From: Pholiota molesta
Taxonomy: Eukaryota; Basidiomycota; Agaricomycetes; Agaricales; Strophariaceae
Length of the DNA: 64,000 nt
Assembly (NCBI GenBank): GCA_014925825.1
Contig: JACGCK010000012.1
Location: 658,962 to 722,961, forward strand
Reading direction: 5' to 3'
The notes under the pieces are model-generated. The model searched no databases. It saw only the letters and a list, made by a program, of their open reading frames with translations, and was not told the DNA's origin. The translations under genes and the position numbers were made by a program. Shown one piece after another: positions 45,076 through 55,535 of this stretch (position 1 is the stretch's first letter; the number at the start of each line of letters is the position of its first letter).

Positions 45076-46619
45076 CACACAGTGGATAGCGCTCATTTAG
45101 AGGAAATGCTCATAATAATATTATGTGGCTGTGAGCCATGTGATGAGAAAATACTATATATGGGCATGGAATGGTGGCACCTTCCTCCTCCCCCACAACA
45201 TTAAAATCAATTTACTCCATCAGTTCCCCATGGATTTTTTTAATTCTTTTTTTATAATTTTACGTTAATGTAGCACTACATATTCTGAGCTTGGTACGCT
45301 TTCAAACATTATGTAGCAATTATTACGGGACTATCTTTGTGTTCCAAACTACAAATCATAGATTATTGAAACCTTTGAGGATGTTATTTGAGAATCTGCA
45401 TCGGTGAAAGAGTAGATATATGTTTAAAGTGTATATTTCAAAGGTTGGTGGAAGATGTGCTGATGTATACACACCCAAGGAAATAGAAAAGCCATATTGA
45501 AGTTATTATTGATTGTTGGGCTCATATCATAGCCAATACCTGTGGTAGTATCAATATAAAAGCAGGTATCGAATGGTGAGTACATCCTGTATATATCCCT
45601 CAGCCATTAGAAGTGCATCCGCTCAAATATTGAGGTGTAACTTAAAACATGTCAGACAAGCATAAAATGTGTATTTGTGCCACAGATGTACGAATAAGCG
45701 CCCAGAAATTCGATGCATCTGAGGTTAGAAGGTGCTGCCAAATACCTACAGAATGAGATAGGCCGGAAGAAAATCGAGCCAGTGGTTGGAAAGATAGGTT
45801 TGAAATGGTACCTAAAACATTGGATTGCATGAACCAGAACAGTGTTACAATTGTAATCATGTCAAAAATGATGTCCAAGATAGTATTTTCAATCTGTCTT
45901 TCCAACCACTGGCTCGATTTTCTTCCGGCCTATCTCATTCTGTAGGTATTTGGCAGCACCTTCTAACCTCAGATGCATCGAATTTCTGGGCGCTTATTCG
46001 TACATCTGTGGCACAAATACACATTTTATGCTTGTCTGACATGTTTCATCTTCTTACACCTCAATATTGGAGCGGATGCACTTGTAATGGCTGAGGGATA
46101 TATACCGAATGTATTTACCATTCGATATCTGCTTTTATATTGATACTACCACAGGTATTGGCTGTGATATGAGCCCAACAATCAATAATAAATTCAATAT
46201 GGCTTTTCTATTTCCTTGGGTGTGTATACATCAGCACATCTTCCACCAACCTTTGAAATATACACTTTAAACATATATCTACTCTTTCACCGATGCAGAT
46301 TCTCAAATAACATCCTCAAAGGTTTCAATAATCTATGATTTATAGTTTCAAATGCAAAGATAGTGCTGTAGTAATTGCTACATAATATTTGAAAATGTAC
46401 CAAGCTCAGAATATGTAGTAGTACACTAACGTAGAATTATGAAAAAAGAATTGAAAGATTTCATGAGGAAATGACAGAGGAAATTGATTTTGATGTTGTG
46501 GGGGAGGAGGAAGATGCCACCATTCCATGCCCATATATGGTATTTTCTCGTCACATGGTTCACAGCCACACAATATTATTACGAGCACTTCATCTAAATG
46601 AGCGCTATCCACCGTGCGT

Positions 46620-47245
46620 GTGAAAAATGCGGCATCCTACACCAATATATGCACCATGCCACAGAAATATGTAACAATATCTTTTCTACATAGCCCATAC
46701 CATGGAAAATGCGGCATCCTATGCCTGTCTAACAACAATAGCATGATGCCAAAAAATGCAGCATCCTATCAAATTCATATTTGCATGACACCGAAAAAAT
46801 GCGGCATCCTATCAAATTTACATTTGCATGACGCCGAAAAAATGCGGCATCCTATCAAATTTACATTTGCATGACGCCGAAAAAATGCGGCATCCTATCA
46901 AATTTACATTTGCATGACGCCGAAAAAATGCGGCATCCTATCAAATTTACATTTGCATGACGCCGAAAAAATGCGGCATCCTATCAAATTTACATTTGCG
47001 TGACGCCGAAAAAATGCAGCATCCTATCAAATTTACATTTGCATGACGCCGAAAAAATGCAGCATCCTATCAAATTTATATTTGCACAATGCCGAAAGAA
47101 TGTGGCATCCTATCAAATTTACATTTGCATGACACCGAAAAAATGCAGCATCCTACCCTCATCTAATATTAATTTTATATTTGCATGAGGCCGAGAAAAT
47201 GCGGCATCCTACATCCAATATCAGTACATGACGCTGCATTTTTGC
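46620..47245. repeat. Right array of the same repeats, inverted and more uniform
   Basis: Around eleven units. From 46780 to 47140 successive 43-base units (core GACGCCGAAAAAATGCGGC with a CCTATCAAATTTACATTT linker) are almost identical, unlike the varied units of the left array. Confidence 0.85.
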
Positions 47246-48262
47246 GGCATCCTATGCTCACCATACATCATATGTATATTGGATGCCGAAAAAAAATCGG
47301 CATCCTATTGCAATCCTATATCAATAGTATTCATATGATGCCGAAGTTTTTTAAGCATTTCCGCCTGATGTATATTTTTAAAAGGCATATATATGATGCC
47401 GCTTTCACATCTGGATGACGCCGCACCTCGAAAGAGGGATGCCGCTGCATCGGAAAATATGATGCCGCATGGTATGAACATGTGTACAGTATACTGTAGA
47501 ACTGTTCCCAACGGTACAATGTCCCCTGGACAGTGTGCCATGTTACATGGTACAATGCAGGACTGGCCAGTGTTGACCAGTGGAACCGTGACGAACGATA
47601 CAATGTAGTTAGCCAATGTGATGTGTTACACGATACCGTGGCATGTAGGTACCTGGCTCGACGACCTCGAGCTCGTTATCTCCCACTACGACGCTTCCCC
47701 ACGTCTCGACGACAAACTATTCGTTGCTATGCTCCTCACCGGTTTCTTCGGCCTCCTGCGCCTTGGCGAGATGACATTCCCGGACGACCGCTCTCTACGG
47801 AACTGGCGCAAGGTCACGCGGCGGTCATCCGTTCGCGTGTCCGCCGACTACTACTCCTTCCTCCTACCCGCTCACAAGGCGGATCAATTCTTTGAGGGAA
47901 ACCGCATAGTCATCAGGGCCTTCCAGGTTCGCCACAACCCGCTTGTTCACTTCCTCTCCTATCTGACCGCCCGCGACGCCGCCTTCCCGTTGGCCTCCCC
48001 CCTGTGGTTAACGGAGAGAGGCGAAGTGCCGACGCGGTCCTTCTTCGTTAATCGCCTCAAACGCCACTTCGCCGAGGACGTTTCGGGACATTCAATGCGC
48101 GCGGGTGGTGCGACGTCACTAGCCGAAAACGGAGCCGCCCCCTCCATCATCCAAGCAATGGGCCGGTGGGCTAGTAATAGCTTTCAGATCTACATCCGGA
48201 AAAATCCTGTCCTCGTACAGGCTCTACTCTTCGCACGCAACAGGAACGCGGGTACCGGGTAG

Positions 48263-48440
48263 TGAGCTGTGATTCACTTCTCTCTCTTTCCCTTTTTCTA
48301 TTTCTTCTTCTCTTTCTTCCCTTTCCTTCCAACCCCCTCTCAGTTTTTCCTTCATTCTATTGTTTCTTGATTCCGTTCGCTCCTCACATCGCAGCTGCGC
48401 TGCTCATCTTAAAAAAAAAAAAAAAAAAAAAGTGTTTATA
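48263..48440. other. 3' region of the Ngaro element with an A run
   Basis: Pyrimidine-rich tract (48275-48365) and then 21 consecutive A at 48411-48431, just upstream of repeat B1. Confidence 0.7.
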
Positions 48441-48559
48441 GCCGTACCTCGACGTCATCTACAATAGAATTTATTACATTCGGGCGCTCGGCTGGCCACC
48501 CGCCGCCGGGCGCCCAAAAACCCCTACATACCGCGTGATCCATGCCTCGCGATCATTGG
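48441..48559 (+). repeat. Split direct repeat B1
   Basis: Identical over 119 bases to 48850-48968; both copies contain GGCCACCCGCCGCCGGGCGC. Confidence 0.9.
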
Positions 48560-48803
48560 TCGAGCTTAAGTCCCACTTACCCAAGTCCAATGAGAGCGGC
48601 TCAGGCCTCTGGTACGCGAAGACTGTTTGATGTCACGTGCCAACGAGCAGTGGCAAATTTACGGCCGTTCTGCCCGAGAGGTGAACCGTGCGCCGGATTT
48701 TCACTAACCCGTCTGGGTCTGTAAATTTGCTGAGGGACTCTCATCCCTCATTCTCTCCTCCCTTCATCAGTCTCCGTACCCGAGGCAGTAAATTTATCTC
48801 TAC
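48560..48803 (+). repeat. Split direct repeat A2
   Basis: Full-length copy of A1, without the Plavaka insertion. It directly follows B1. Confidence 0.9.
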
Positions 48804-48849
48804 CCACCCACCACTTCCCCGCTTTTTATTCCTTGATTTCTCTTGTATC

Positions 48850-48968
48850 GCCGTACCTCGACGTCATCTACAATAGAATTTATTACATTCGGGCGCTCGG
48901 CTGGCCACCCGCCGCCGGGCGCCCAAAAACCCCTACATACCGCGTGATCCATGCCTCGCGATCATTGG
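48850..48968 (+). repeat. Split direct repeat B2, right end of the Ngaro element
   Basis: Second copy of the 119-base B repeat; the match to B1 stops after ATTGG, where host DNA begins. Confidence 0.85.
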
Positions 48969-49653
48969 ATCTTGCATTCCCTCGACGAAATATTGACCAG
49001 CTGACTCTGGAATTATTAATCCAATGCGTTCCTGCGTCACCAAACCTGAAATTACATTGTGCCAGCAGACGATCATCCCACCTGCACGCAACATAGCTCT
49101 GGATATGAGCACCGATAAAACTCCGTTGCACCTAGGCTCTACTTTGGTCTTCGACAGCTTGACCACATTCGTAGAGTTCATTCGACGCTTTCGTTGGTCT
49201 GTATTTTGCGGAATTCATTATCCATGATATTTTTGTTGATAACGTTTTTAGAAGGACAAGTCATCACTTGAAAGGTTGCAGTAATAAAGAAGCTGCACGG
49301 TCCGCAACTATATCTTCCCATGTCGCATATTTTCATCAGCGGCGCGATTCTGCGAATATATGCACTGCAAGTGCCCCTGTGTGCCGTCACCTCCACATAT
49401 GTATGTTATTTATTTCTGTATGTTCATTCCGATTTCCAATTCCTAAGTATGCATTTTTTCTCTCAGTCTAATTATAATGCAAGCGTACGACGACTTTAGA
49501 AGCATTTTAACGGACGTTGTTGGGATTTAGAGTGTCCCCTGCTTCCTGTGGGAGCTCAGGCGGATATTTCTCGGGCTTGCAGTCACATATAAATTGCAAT
49601 GTTTATCGTCCACAAAGTCGACCGTTTGTTCTACGAGTCAAATCCTCGACGCG
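48969..49653. other. Host DNA upstream of the esterase gene
   Basis: Frames at 48833-49227 are short and extend from the element into the flank. No gene is supported. Confidence 0.45.
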
Positions 49654-51173
49654 ATGTTCTCCTTGGGTCCTCTTCGTCGCTTACTCTGTGTTTCGGTCGC
49701 AATCACATCATGCTCTGCCAAACTCCTCTGGGGTGATACCAAATTTTTGATCACGTTCGGTGATTCATACACCACGGATGGTATGTGGACCACCTTCACT
49801 GGATTGTCATCTTATTTAGAAAACAACTATTCAGGCTTCAACATTTCTGCCGGAGTTGATTCTCCTGTTCCCGGTTTCGTAGGCACTTTTTCTTGAATGG
49901 TCTTCATGAAATTGCAATGGAATTGAATCAAAAAATTTGTTAGACTTCATCCAATGGTCCAAACTGGGTGCAGCAGCTAGGTAATCAACTCCATTCGACA
50001 GACTTTTTTGGAGCTTACATGTGGAACAGGAACGACATACAATGTAGCTGGCACCAAAGTTTGTGTTAAACCTTCATATGTATATCATTGCTGTTCTCAA
50101 TAATCCAAATCCAGATATTCAACCTTGCGTCAGGAGGGGCAACAATCGACGCGAAATTGGTGACACCTTTCGAACCTACAGTTTTGTATGGCCTTGATCC
50201 TTCACCCTGCTATATCGGAATTTCTGATTTGCTGTCTGACTGAAATAGGTCCATCGTTGACCAAGTGGCTCAATTCAAAACCTTCCTAGCCCCAAAGCCA
50301 GCAGCTGCTCCATGGTCTAGCAATAATACTCTCTTCGCAATCTGGATTGGTATTAACGATGTCGTAAGTCCTTTGAATCATACAGTGTCTTGAAACAAAA
50401 ATAACAATTCCATACCTCCATCAGGGAAACTCTTTCGGCTGGGTAAGAATTGAAATCATAGCCTCTAGATTGGAATATATTACTTACTATGGTGTTTTCT
50501 TCAGACCAACATATCGCAGCCAGCATTCAACACCGTCCTGATGAATCGCCTTGAATCACAGGTCCGTGGAATCTCAAACGACGCATTTTGCATGAGACTT
50601 AGAACGTTACCTCGTCCAACAGCTCGAAATTCTTCACCAGGGCGGAGCCCGCTCGTTCCTATTCCTTACCGTCCCTCCAACAAACAGAGCCCCGCTCCTC
50701 ATCGAGCAAGGACCAGCCGCAGTTGCGAAAATCACGGCTGATCTCGCCGACTACAATGCACAGTTGCGCGCCACCGCTCGAAGATTCCAGGCCAAGCATA
50801 AAGATATCGAGACAGTGACCGTATTCGACACTCAGCCTGTGTTCAACACCCTTCTGGATAATGCGAAGACGTTCGGCTTTGTGAATACGACGGGATTTTG
50901 TGAAGCATACGAGAATGGAACGCCCTCGATGACTACCCAGATTGCACCTTGTGCACCTGTTGATAACTACTTGTAAGTGGCATTGCCTCTCCAGAATTAC
51001 AAATGCTAAAAGAAACTTCTTCACAACCAGCTGGTTGAACACGCTTCATCCTCTTTTCACTGTTCATGAGTAAGCTGTTCAGTTTTTTTGGGTAGTACAT
51101 ATCAGTGCTAATTCATTTTTAAATTCCTAATAGCGCTCTTGCTCTCGCAATTTCTTCGGCGCTCAGCTCTTAA
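49654..51173 (+). CDS. Secreted GDSL esterase, CE16-like
   Basis: Ten exons (49654-49878, 49944-49980, 50030-50058, 50115-50185, 50249-50363, 50425-50442, 50505-50561, 50623-50972, 51031-51069, 51134-51173) give 326 residues in perfect phase; one exon has only 18 bases. A signal peptide is present (MFSLGPLRRLLCVSVAITSCSA). The GDSL blocks are LITFGDSYTTDG with the serine nucleophile, FNLASGGATID, AIWIGINDVGNSFG and WLNTLHPLFTVHD with the histidine. Enzymes of this type (CAZy CE16) remove acetyl groups from plant cell wall sugars outside the cell; substrate is inferred. Several N-glycosylation sites fit secretion. Confidence 0.85.
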
Positions 51174-51525
51174 GAATTTATTTTAAAGCACGTACCATTA
51201 GGCAGAGGAACTGTAGTGAAAATAACTACCGGAATTCTAACCAACAAAATGCCTCATTCGTCTGCAAATTTAACTTGTTTCGTGTTTAACTTGTTTCGAG
51301 GCTTACTATCGTGTTCAATGCCTTTCTTTGATGATGGAGTAGAGAGCACAATTGATTTGATTACGAATCGGAATGAAGCCTTCACCAAAATGTTACAGAA
51401 AGAAAGATAATTAAGCAGAACTTCAATGTAGAAATCCAAGTAAACGAAAGATGCAAGGAAAAATCAAGTCTTGAATATCGGCAAGATAACGGTCAGAAGT
51501 TGAGGATATCAAACGACCAGAGATA
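51174..51525. other. Intergenic region between convergent genes
   Basis: AT-rich 3' flanks. No gene is seen. Confidence 0.5.
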
Positions 51526-54500
51526 TCAAAGCGAGGACAAATAGCATAAGTAACTAGGCAGCAAGGTATAAAATATGGGTTGATTGTGATATAATAATTC
51601 CAGTGTTTTTGCGCGTCTGGCCCGCTGGTCAAAATCGAGTGTTTTCTTGAGAGCGGCGGGACGCAGATGAGGCTGAGCGGCTGAACCGGGAGACATTACT
51701 CGCAGGAGCGAGTACAGGCGCAGTAGATTTGTGGGTTGAAGCGAGATGGATAGCAGAAGAGAGTAAATCAGAATCAAAGGAGGGCGATCGTAAGAGATAG
51801 TTGGATCAATGGAGCGGCTGGGCGCCCTGTGCAGGCTTGCTGTCGCGGAAAGAGCTGGTGTCATTTCTGGAACCGATGGGAAGGCGTCGAAGAGAGACGT
51901 ATCAAAGAGAGGAGAAGGCAAAGACCCTGCTGAAGACATCGACGTCCAAGAAGTAGGTCGAACATCATCAGCTGTGGCATGAGGAGTCCTGAGTGAGTTG
52001 CCTGACACATCGCCGGCGTCAGCAGTGGTAAAAAAGAATGCAGATGGTGTGATAGTTGGCAGCGGCGGAACCATTTCAGTGGGAAGAGGAGGGAGACGGG
52101 AAGAACGCGCCAAAGACGTTGATCTTTTCGGTGGATGAAGCACTTTGGTCTCTGTTTCGGAAATCGGCACGACAATGCAGGCGTATCTGATATAGGAGGT
52201 AGGAGGTAGAGGGAAGGGGTCCAATAGATAGCACTGGCAAGGATGGAGCGTCCTCAGGAATACGATCTATTGTGGAAACTACGTGATGCATTAGCAGCCT
52301 GAAAGAAATCGGCTTGTGTAGGATAAATAAACACACCTGTCATTTCGCTCGTCGCGCTCAAAATGCTAACGTTCGACTGTTTCCTAGATCGTGAGAACAC
52401 CCTCTCAGCAAAGGATGCCGCGCGCCCAATACTTGTCGAGCTCTTCTTAGGCGATAAAGTCGGGAAAGAGGTTGTCGAGCCGTTAGCTGGCATCTGGCCG
52501 AATTCACCGACAGTTGGGTGCTTGGAGGATCCAAACTCGAGATGAGTATCAGGAGGCGTGATAACGGGCGCAGAATCTTCTGACGAAGTGGAGACACTAT
52601 ATCGATTAGAATGTCCATGTATCGTATTCGGCCGCGCCGTAACGCTGCCTAACCTCCTGAAGCTCGCAAACCGCGATGACTTGGGAGGGGTCTCCAGATA
52701 TTGCGCGGAGTTCTTGTTCTCTGGGGTGACTGGCCGCTGCACTTGACTATCTTGAGAGTATGGATCGAGGACTTCTCAGGCAATCCGGCAGATTTGGGTC
52801 GAATGAAGGGGTCGGCTTGTTGGGAAGGGAAAACCTCCAGCTGTGGTGTCGGCGCCTCTTGCGTTGCGTAGAGCGCGCCTTCGACAACGGAACCAAGAAA
52901 GTGTGTTTCAACCTTCCTGAAGTTGGCTCATCCCGTTTGGCCTTCAAGCGCTCGCCGGCGGCCGCTATCCGCTGGCGCTCTTCGTCCTCGGCGGCCTTGC
53001 TGGCCCTGGCCCTGGCTTTAGCCGCAGCCGCAGCTTCTCGCTCCTTCTTCTCCTTTTCCTCTGCCTCCAGGCGCACATTAGCCTCAGTTGGAAGTTCTCC
53101 TCTGTCCAAGGAATCCTCCAAAAGAACAGCTTCCTGCAACAATGCTGCCAACTCTCCCGAAGCGGGACTGGCAGGTGGTTCCATCATTGTCATCCGCTGG
53201 ACGCGTTTCATCTGCGGCGTCTCAGGCATGCGCCTCTGTTGCTTGAAAGACGCAGGCAACGTCGCGGTGGTCGGCGTCTCGCGTACTTTCCCATGCACGA
53301 CGGCAGTAAACGTCGTATTCGACCTGGCCGATGGATCGTTGATCACCATGTCGGACGCCCGGTGTGTCGAGCCCAAAGATAGCGACTGCGACGACTTGTG
53401 TAAAGTCGCCGAGCCAAATTCGGCGGCCTCAGGGTCGGTGGGAAGTAAACGAAATCGGATTTCCTTGGGTGCGCGCTGGTGGGCGGCAAGAACATAGGGA
53501 CGCCGCGGCTCGTTGCTGGTGTCATGCGCATTGCACGCGACACGTTGCCTGGACTGGTCTCTATCATGCTCATAGGTCGCGACCCCATCGATGATATAGA
53601 AGACCCCCCGCCAGAAGATAATGCCGAGCGGAAGCCACTTGGAGGCGGAGAAAGGAAGGATTGGGGATCAGGAACCTCGATAGTAGGTTTGGCGGGCTTG
53701 TCGGGAGTTTCTGGGCCGTCATATGCAAGGGTAGCAAATGGCGACAGTGGAGAGGCTGGCGGACGCGATGGCGGAGTAGCAGTCGGGCTATAGGGTCGCC
53801 ATTTGCATCTTTACTTGCGAAGTAGTTCCCTAGCATACCTGTCAGAGATACAACGGATGTATCGCCTGTTTCTAGAGATGGCGACATCAGACTGTGATCA
53901 TCGATCGCTCAGAGTTCAATGACAAGTCCGTCTTGTGAGGAGTCGGTTCCACCGAAGACTTGACGACTTCTTCGTTAAGAACAATTTGCGGAACAGAATC
54001 ATGGGTAGACGTTGAAATGGTGTCATCTTGACCTTGCAGAATGACTTCGGGAAGTGCTTCTGGGGCAGGAGCCATTGATGCCGCTTTCTGTGAATGCGAA
54101 CCATCCTGATTAACCGTGGAGGCAGGTGGAGGCTCATGCACCACAACGGTAGGCGCGGCTATGAATGGAACTGGTGGAGCAGGCTCCGGAGCCATTTCTT
54201 CGACCTTTGGAGGAGTGGGATTAGTTGGTCTTCGCTTCCGGACAATCAGAGGATTTACAGGGATGACAGGGACGGCGCCTCCTCGCGAACTCGAGGATTG
54301 TAACATCTTTCTTGTTTGTAATAGCATTATCCGAGCCCTTGATTTCGGGTTGTGTGGTTGTGGAGACCGCAGGGACAGGTGGAAGACGCCGCGGAGGTCC
54401 ACGGTCGGGAATCGTGCATCGCAGGTGGGACAGCATCCTCGGAAGATACGACGATAGCAGGCAAAGGATTTGCCTCTACCTCTTCATTATCGTGCGATTG

Positions 54501-55160
54501 TTGTCGGGGCTCATTGGCTTCAAGTTTGGCAGTTTCCGCAGTCTTTGCAATTTCAAGGGCCTTTTGAAAGGACGTCCCGCGCAGAATATGCAGCCTGTTG
54601 GATCCAGGAACGTCTTCAACTGGGGACGATGTAAGTGTTGCTTCAAGATGATTCGCTGCTGAAATGACAGATTCAGGCGATTCAGAGGGAAAGCGAAAGT
54701 GGGTGACGAAATTGGAGTATAGTCATCGAGCGTGTCGCCATCACTGATGACACTCGAGAGGGAAAAAGACCTTCGATCGCCCGCTCCAAAAGTGGGCGAT
54801 GCGCCAGGTGAGACGACACCCAACGTGTCGGTCGGCGAGCTCGCGCGCGTGCTGGGCAGTATACTGCCACCCACGCTAACCGCTCTGGCCGGCGCTGGAA
54901 TGCGATTGCCATAGAGCTCCCCTCGTCTCCGTGGCCCGTCCGACGCCGGCGGCGCCCCCAGTCCAAAACTGCCCCTCGGAACGGGCACACCGCCCTTTTT
55001 CTCGAACTTCGCAATCTTGTCCCGGAAGCCGTTGGCGCCGACACCGCCGGGGGTCGGGGACGTTGGCCGAGCGGCGCCTTTCTCCGCATTTCGCTGCTCG
55101 AGGGCGGCGATGCGCTCTTTCAAATTCGTCGCAGGAATCGAAGGGCGGGCGGTCGTCCTA
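51526..55160 (-). CDS. Large Ser/Pro-rich protein with coiled coil, not recognised; frame broken in several places
   Basis: Long stretches on the minus strand change frame but keep one character. The N-terminal part has LKERIAALEQRNAEKG, RDKIAKFEKKGGVPVPRGSF and many SPT/SSP motifs (55123-54690). Then come SESPESVISAANHLEA, a Pro/Val-rich part (54300-53890), a coiled coil with a KARARASKAAEDEERQR stretch (53376-52830) and Ser-rich sequence (52742-52254). The last part contains ALKKTLDFDQRARRAKTLEL. Frame changes near 54687-54689 (run of three G), 53905, 52855-52860 and 52769-52770 would each be resolved by one added base. The first exon and some introns are unresolved. A cytoskeletal or scaffold role is a guess. 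Confidence 0.5.
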
Positions 55161-55535
55161 TGTGTACCTGATCGTTAGTCTAAGAACATCAGCGCGATAT
55201 GTGAATCACGAACATAGCATGTAATACTCGAAAAGGCGCGGATGGTAGCAGGTGATTGACAGGTGTCGAAGCTTACAGGCGAACCAGCGACTGCGCACGA
55301 CACCGGCGAGGGGCTAATAGCAAAGAGAGGTGATGAAAACGAGGGGTTGGAGCGTGTTGAACGTTGAACGATGGTGGGGGGAAAATAAGGTGGCTTCAAA
55401 TTGATGAACTCCTTTGACGGCTGATGTTGTTTAGGCGACCAAACACTACTCGTTACAGTATCAGGCAGTCGCAAGACTCGCAACTCTCAAAGATCTAATA
55501 CACATCATGCACCAATATAGGCTACATACATTCTA
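55161..55535. other. Intergenic region
   Basis: Probable promoter of the leftward gene and 3' flank of the Trf4 gene. The missing first exon of the leftward gene may lie here. Confidence 0.4.

Larger units (their letters stand above)
44137..47637. mobile_element. 3.5 kb fold-back element (giant palindrome) in the recombinase gene
   Basis: The left end GGTACTGTGTGACAC and the inward reading of the right end GGTATCGTGTAACAC match, and the inverted arms continue to about 45800 and from about 45890, so only some 90 bases in the middle are single-copy. The flanks carry GCGGCAT (44130-44136) and GTGGCAT (47638-47644), a 7-8 bp duplication with one difference. Each arm has a terminal zone with GTACAATGTACC-like words and an array of hairpin repeats (44520-45070 and 46620-47240), followed by a longer unique arm. 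No transposase is encoded. Identical short frames on both strands at the centre merely mirror the palindrome. Confidence 0.85.
43717..48262 (+). pseudogene. Tyrosine recombinase of the Ngaro element, split by a 3.5 kb palindrome
   Basis: The first 140 codons (43717-44136) and the last 206 (47645-48262) are in the same frame once the inserted palindrome and one target copy are ignored. The N-terminal part is a SAM-like core-binding domain (TWKSYGSALNSYLEFIRLH, TVWMCHHIQPDSVDSYLSG). The catalytic part keeps the arginine in TGFFGLLRLGEMTF, the HxxR motif in SGHSMRAGG, the tryptophan in MGRWAS and the tyrosine nucleophile in FQIYIRKNP. The catalytic residues are all present, so the inserted element is the only visible defect. 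The gene overlaps the reverse transcriptase stop by four bases. Confidence 0.8.
30799..48968 (+). mobile_element. Ngaro/DIRS-type tyrosine-recombinase retrotransposon with split direct repeats, carrying nested insertions
   Basis: Repeat A occurs at the left end (30799-30832, continuing at 40251-40461 after an insertion) and again at 48560-48803. Repeat B (119 bases) occurs at 48441-48559 and 48850-48968. The order A1 - genes - B1 - A2 - B2 is the split-direct-repeat design of Ngaro/PAT elements. Between the repeats lie gag, a reverse transcriptase-RNase H gene and a tyrosine recombinase gene, all on the plus strand. After removing the two insertions (30833-40250 and 44137-47637) the element is about 5.2 kb, a normal size. 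No methyltransferase domain was seen, which favours Ngaro over DIRS. A run of 21 A stands just before B1. Confidence 0.85.

Noticed and set aside
45642..46094. Two nearly identical peptides on opposite strands at the centre of the large palindrome
   Set aside because: They are the two arms of the same inverted repeat, not two genes.
46741..47160. Regular 43-base repeats that look like a CRISPR array
   Set aside because: The linkers are as conserved as the repeats, the array has an inverted partner 1.6 kb away, and the host is a fungus.
53887..54402. A separate gene for the Pro/Val-rich frame
   Set aside because: It joins the upstream part through a plausible GT..AG intron near 54322-54391 and shares composition with both neighbours, so it was kept within the large Ser/Pro-rich gene.
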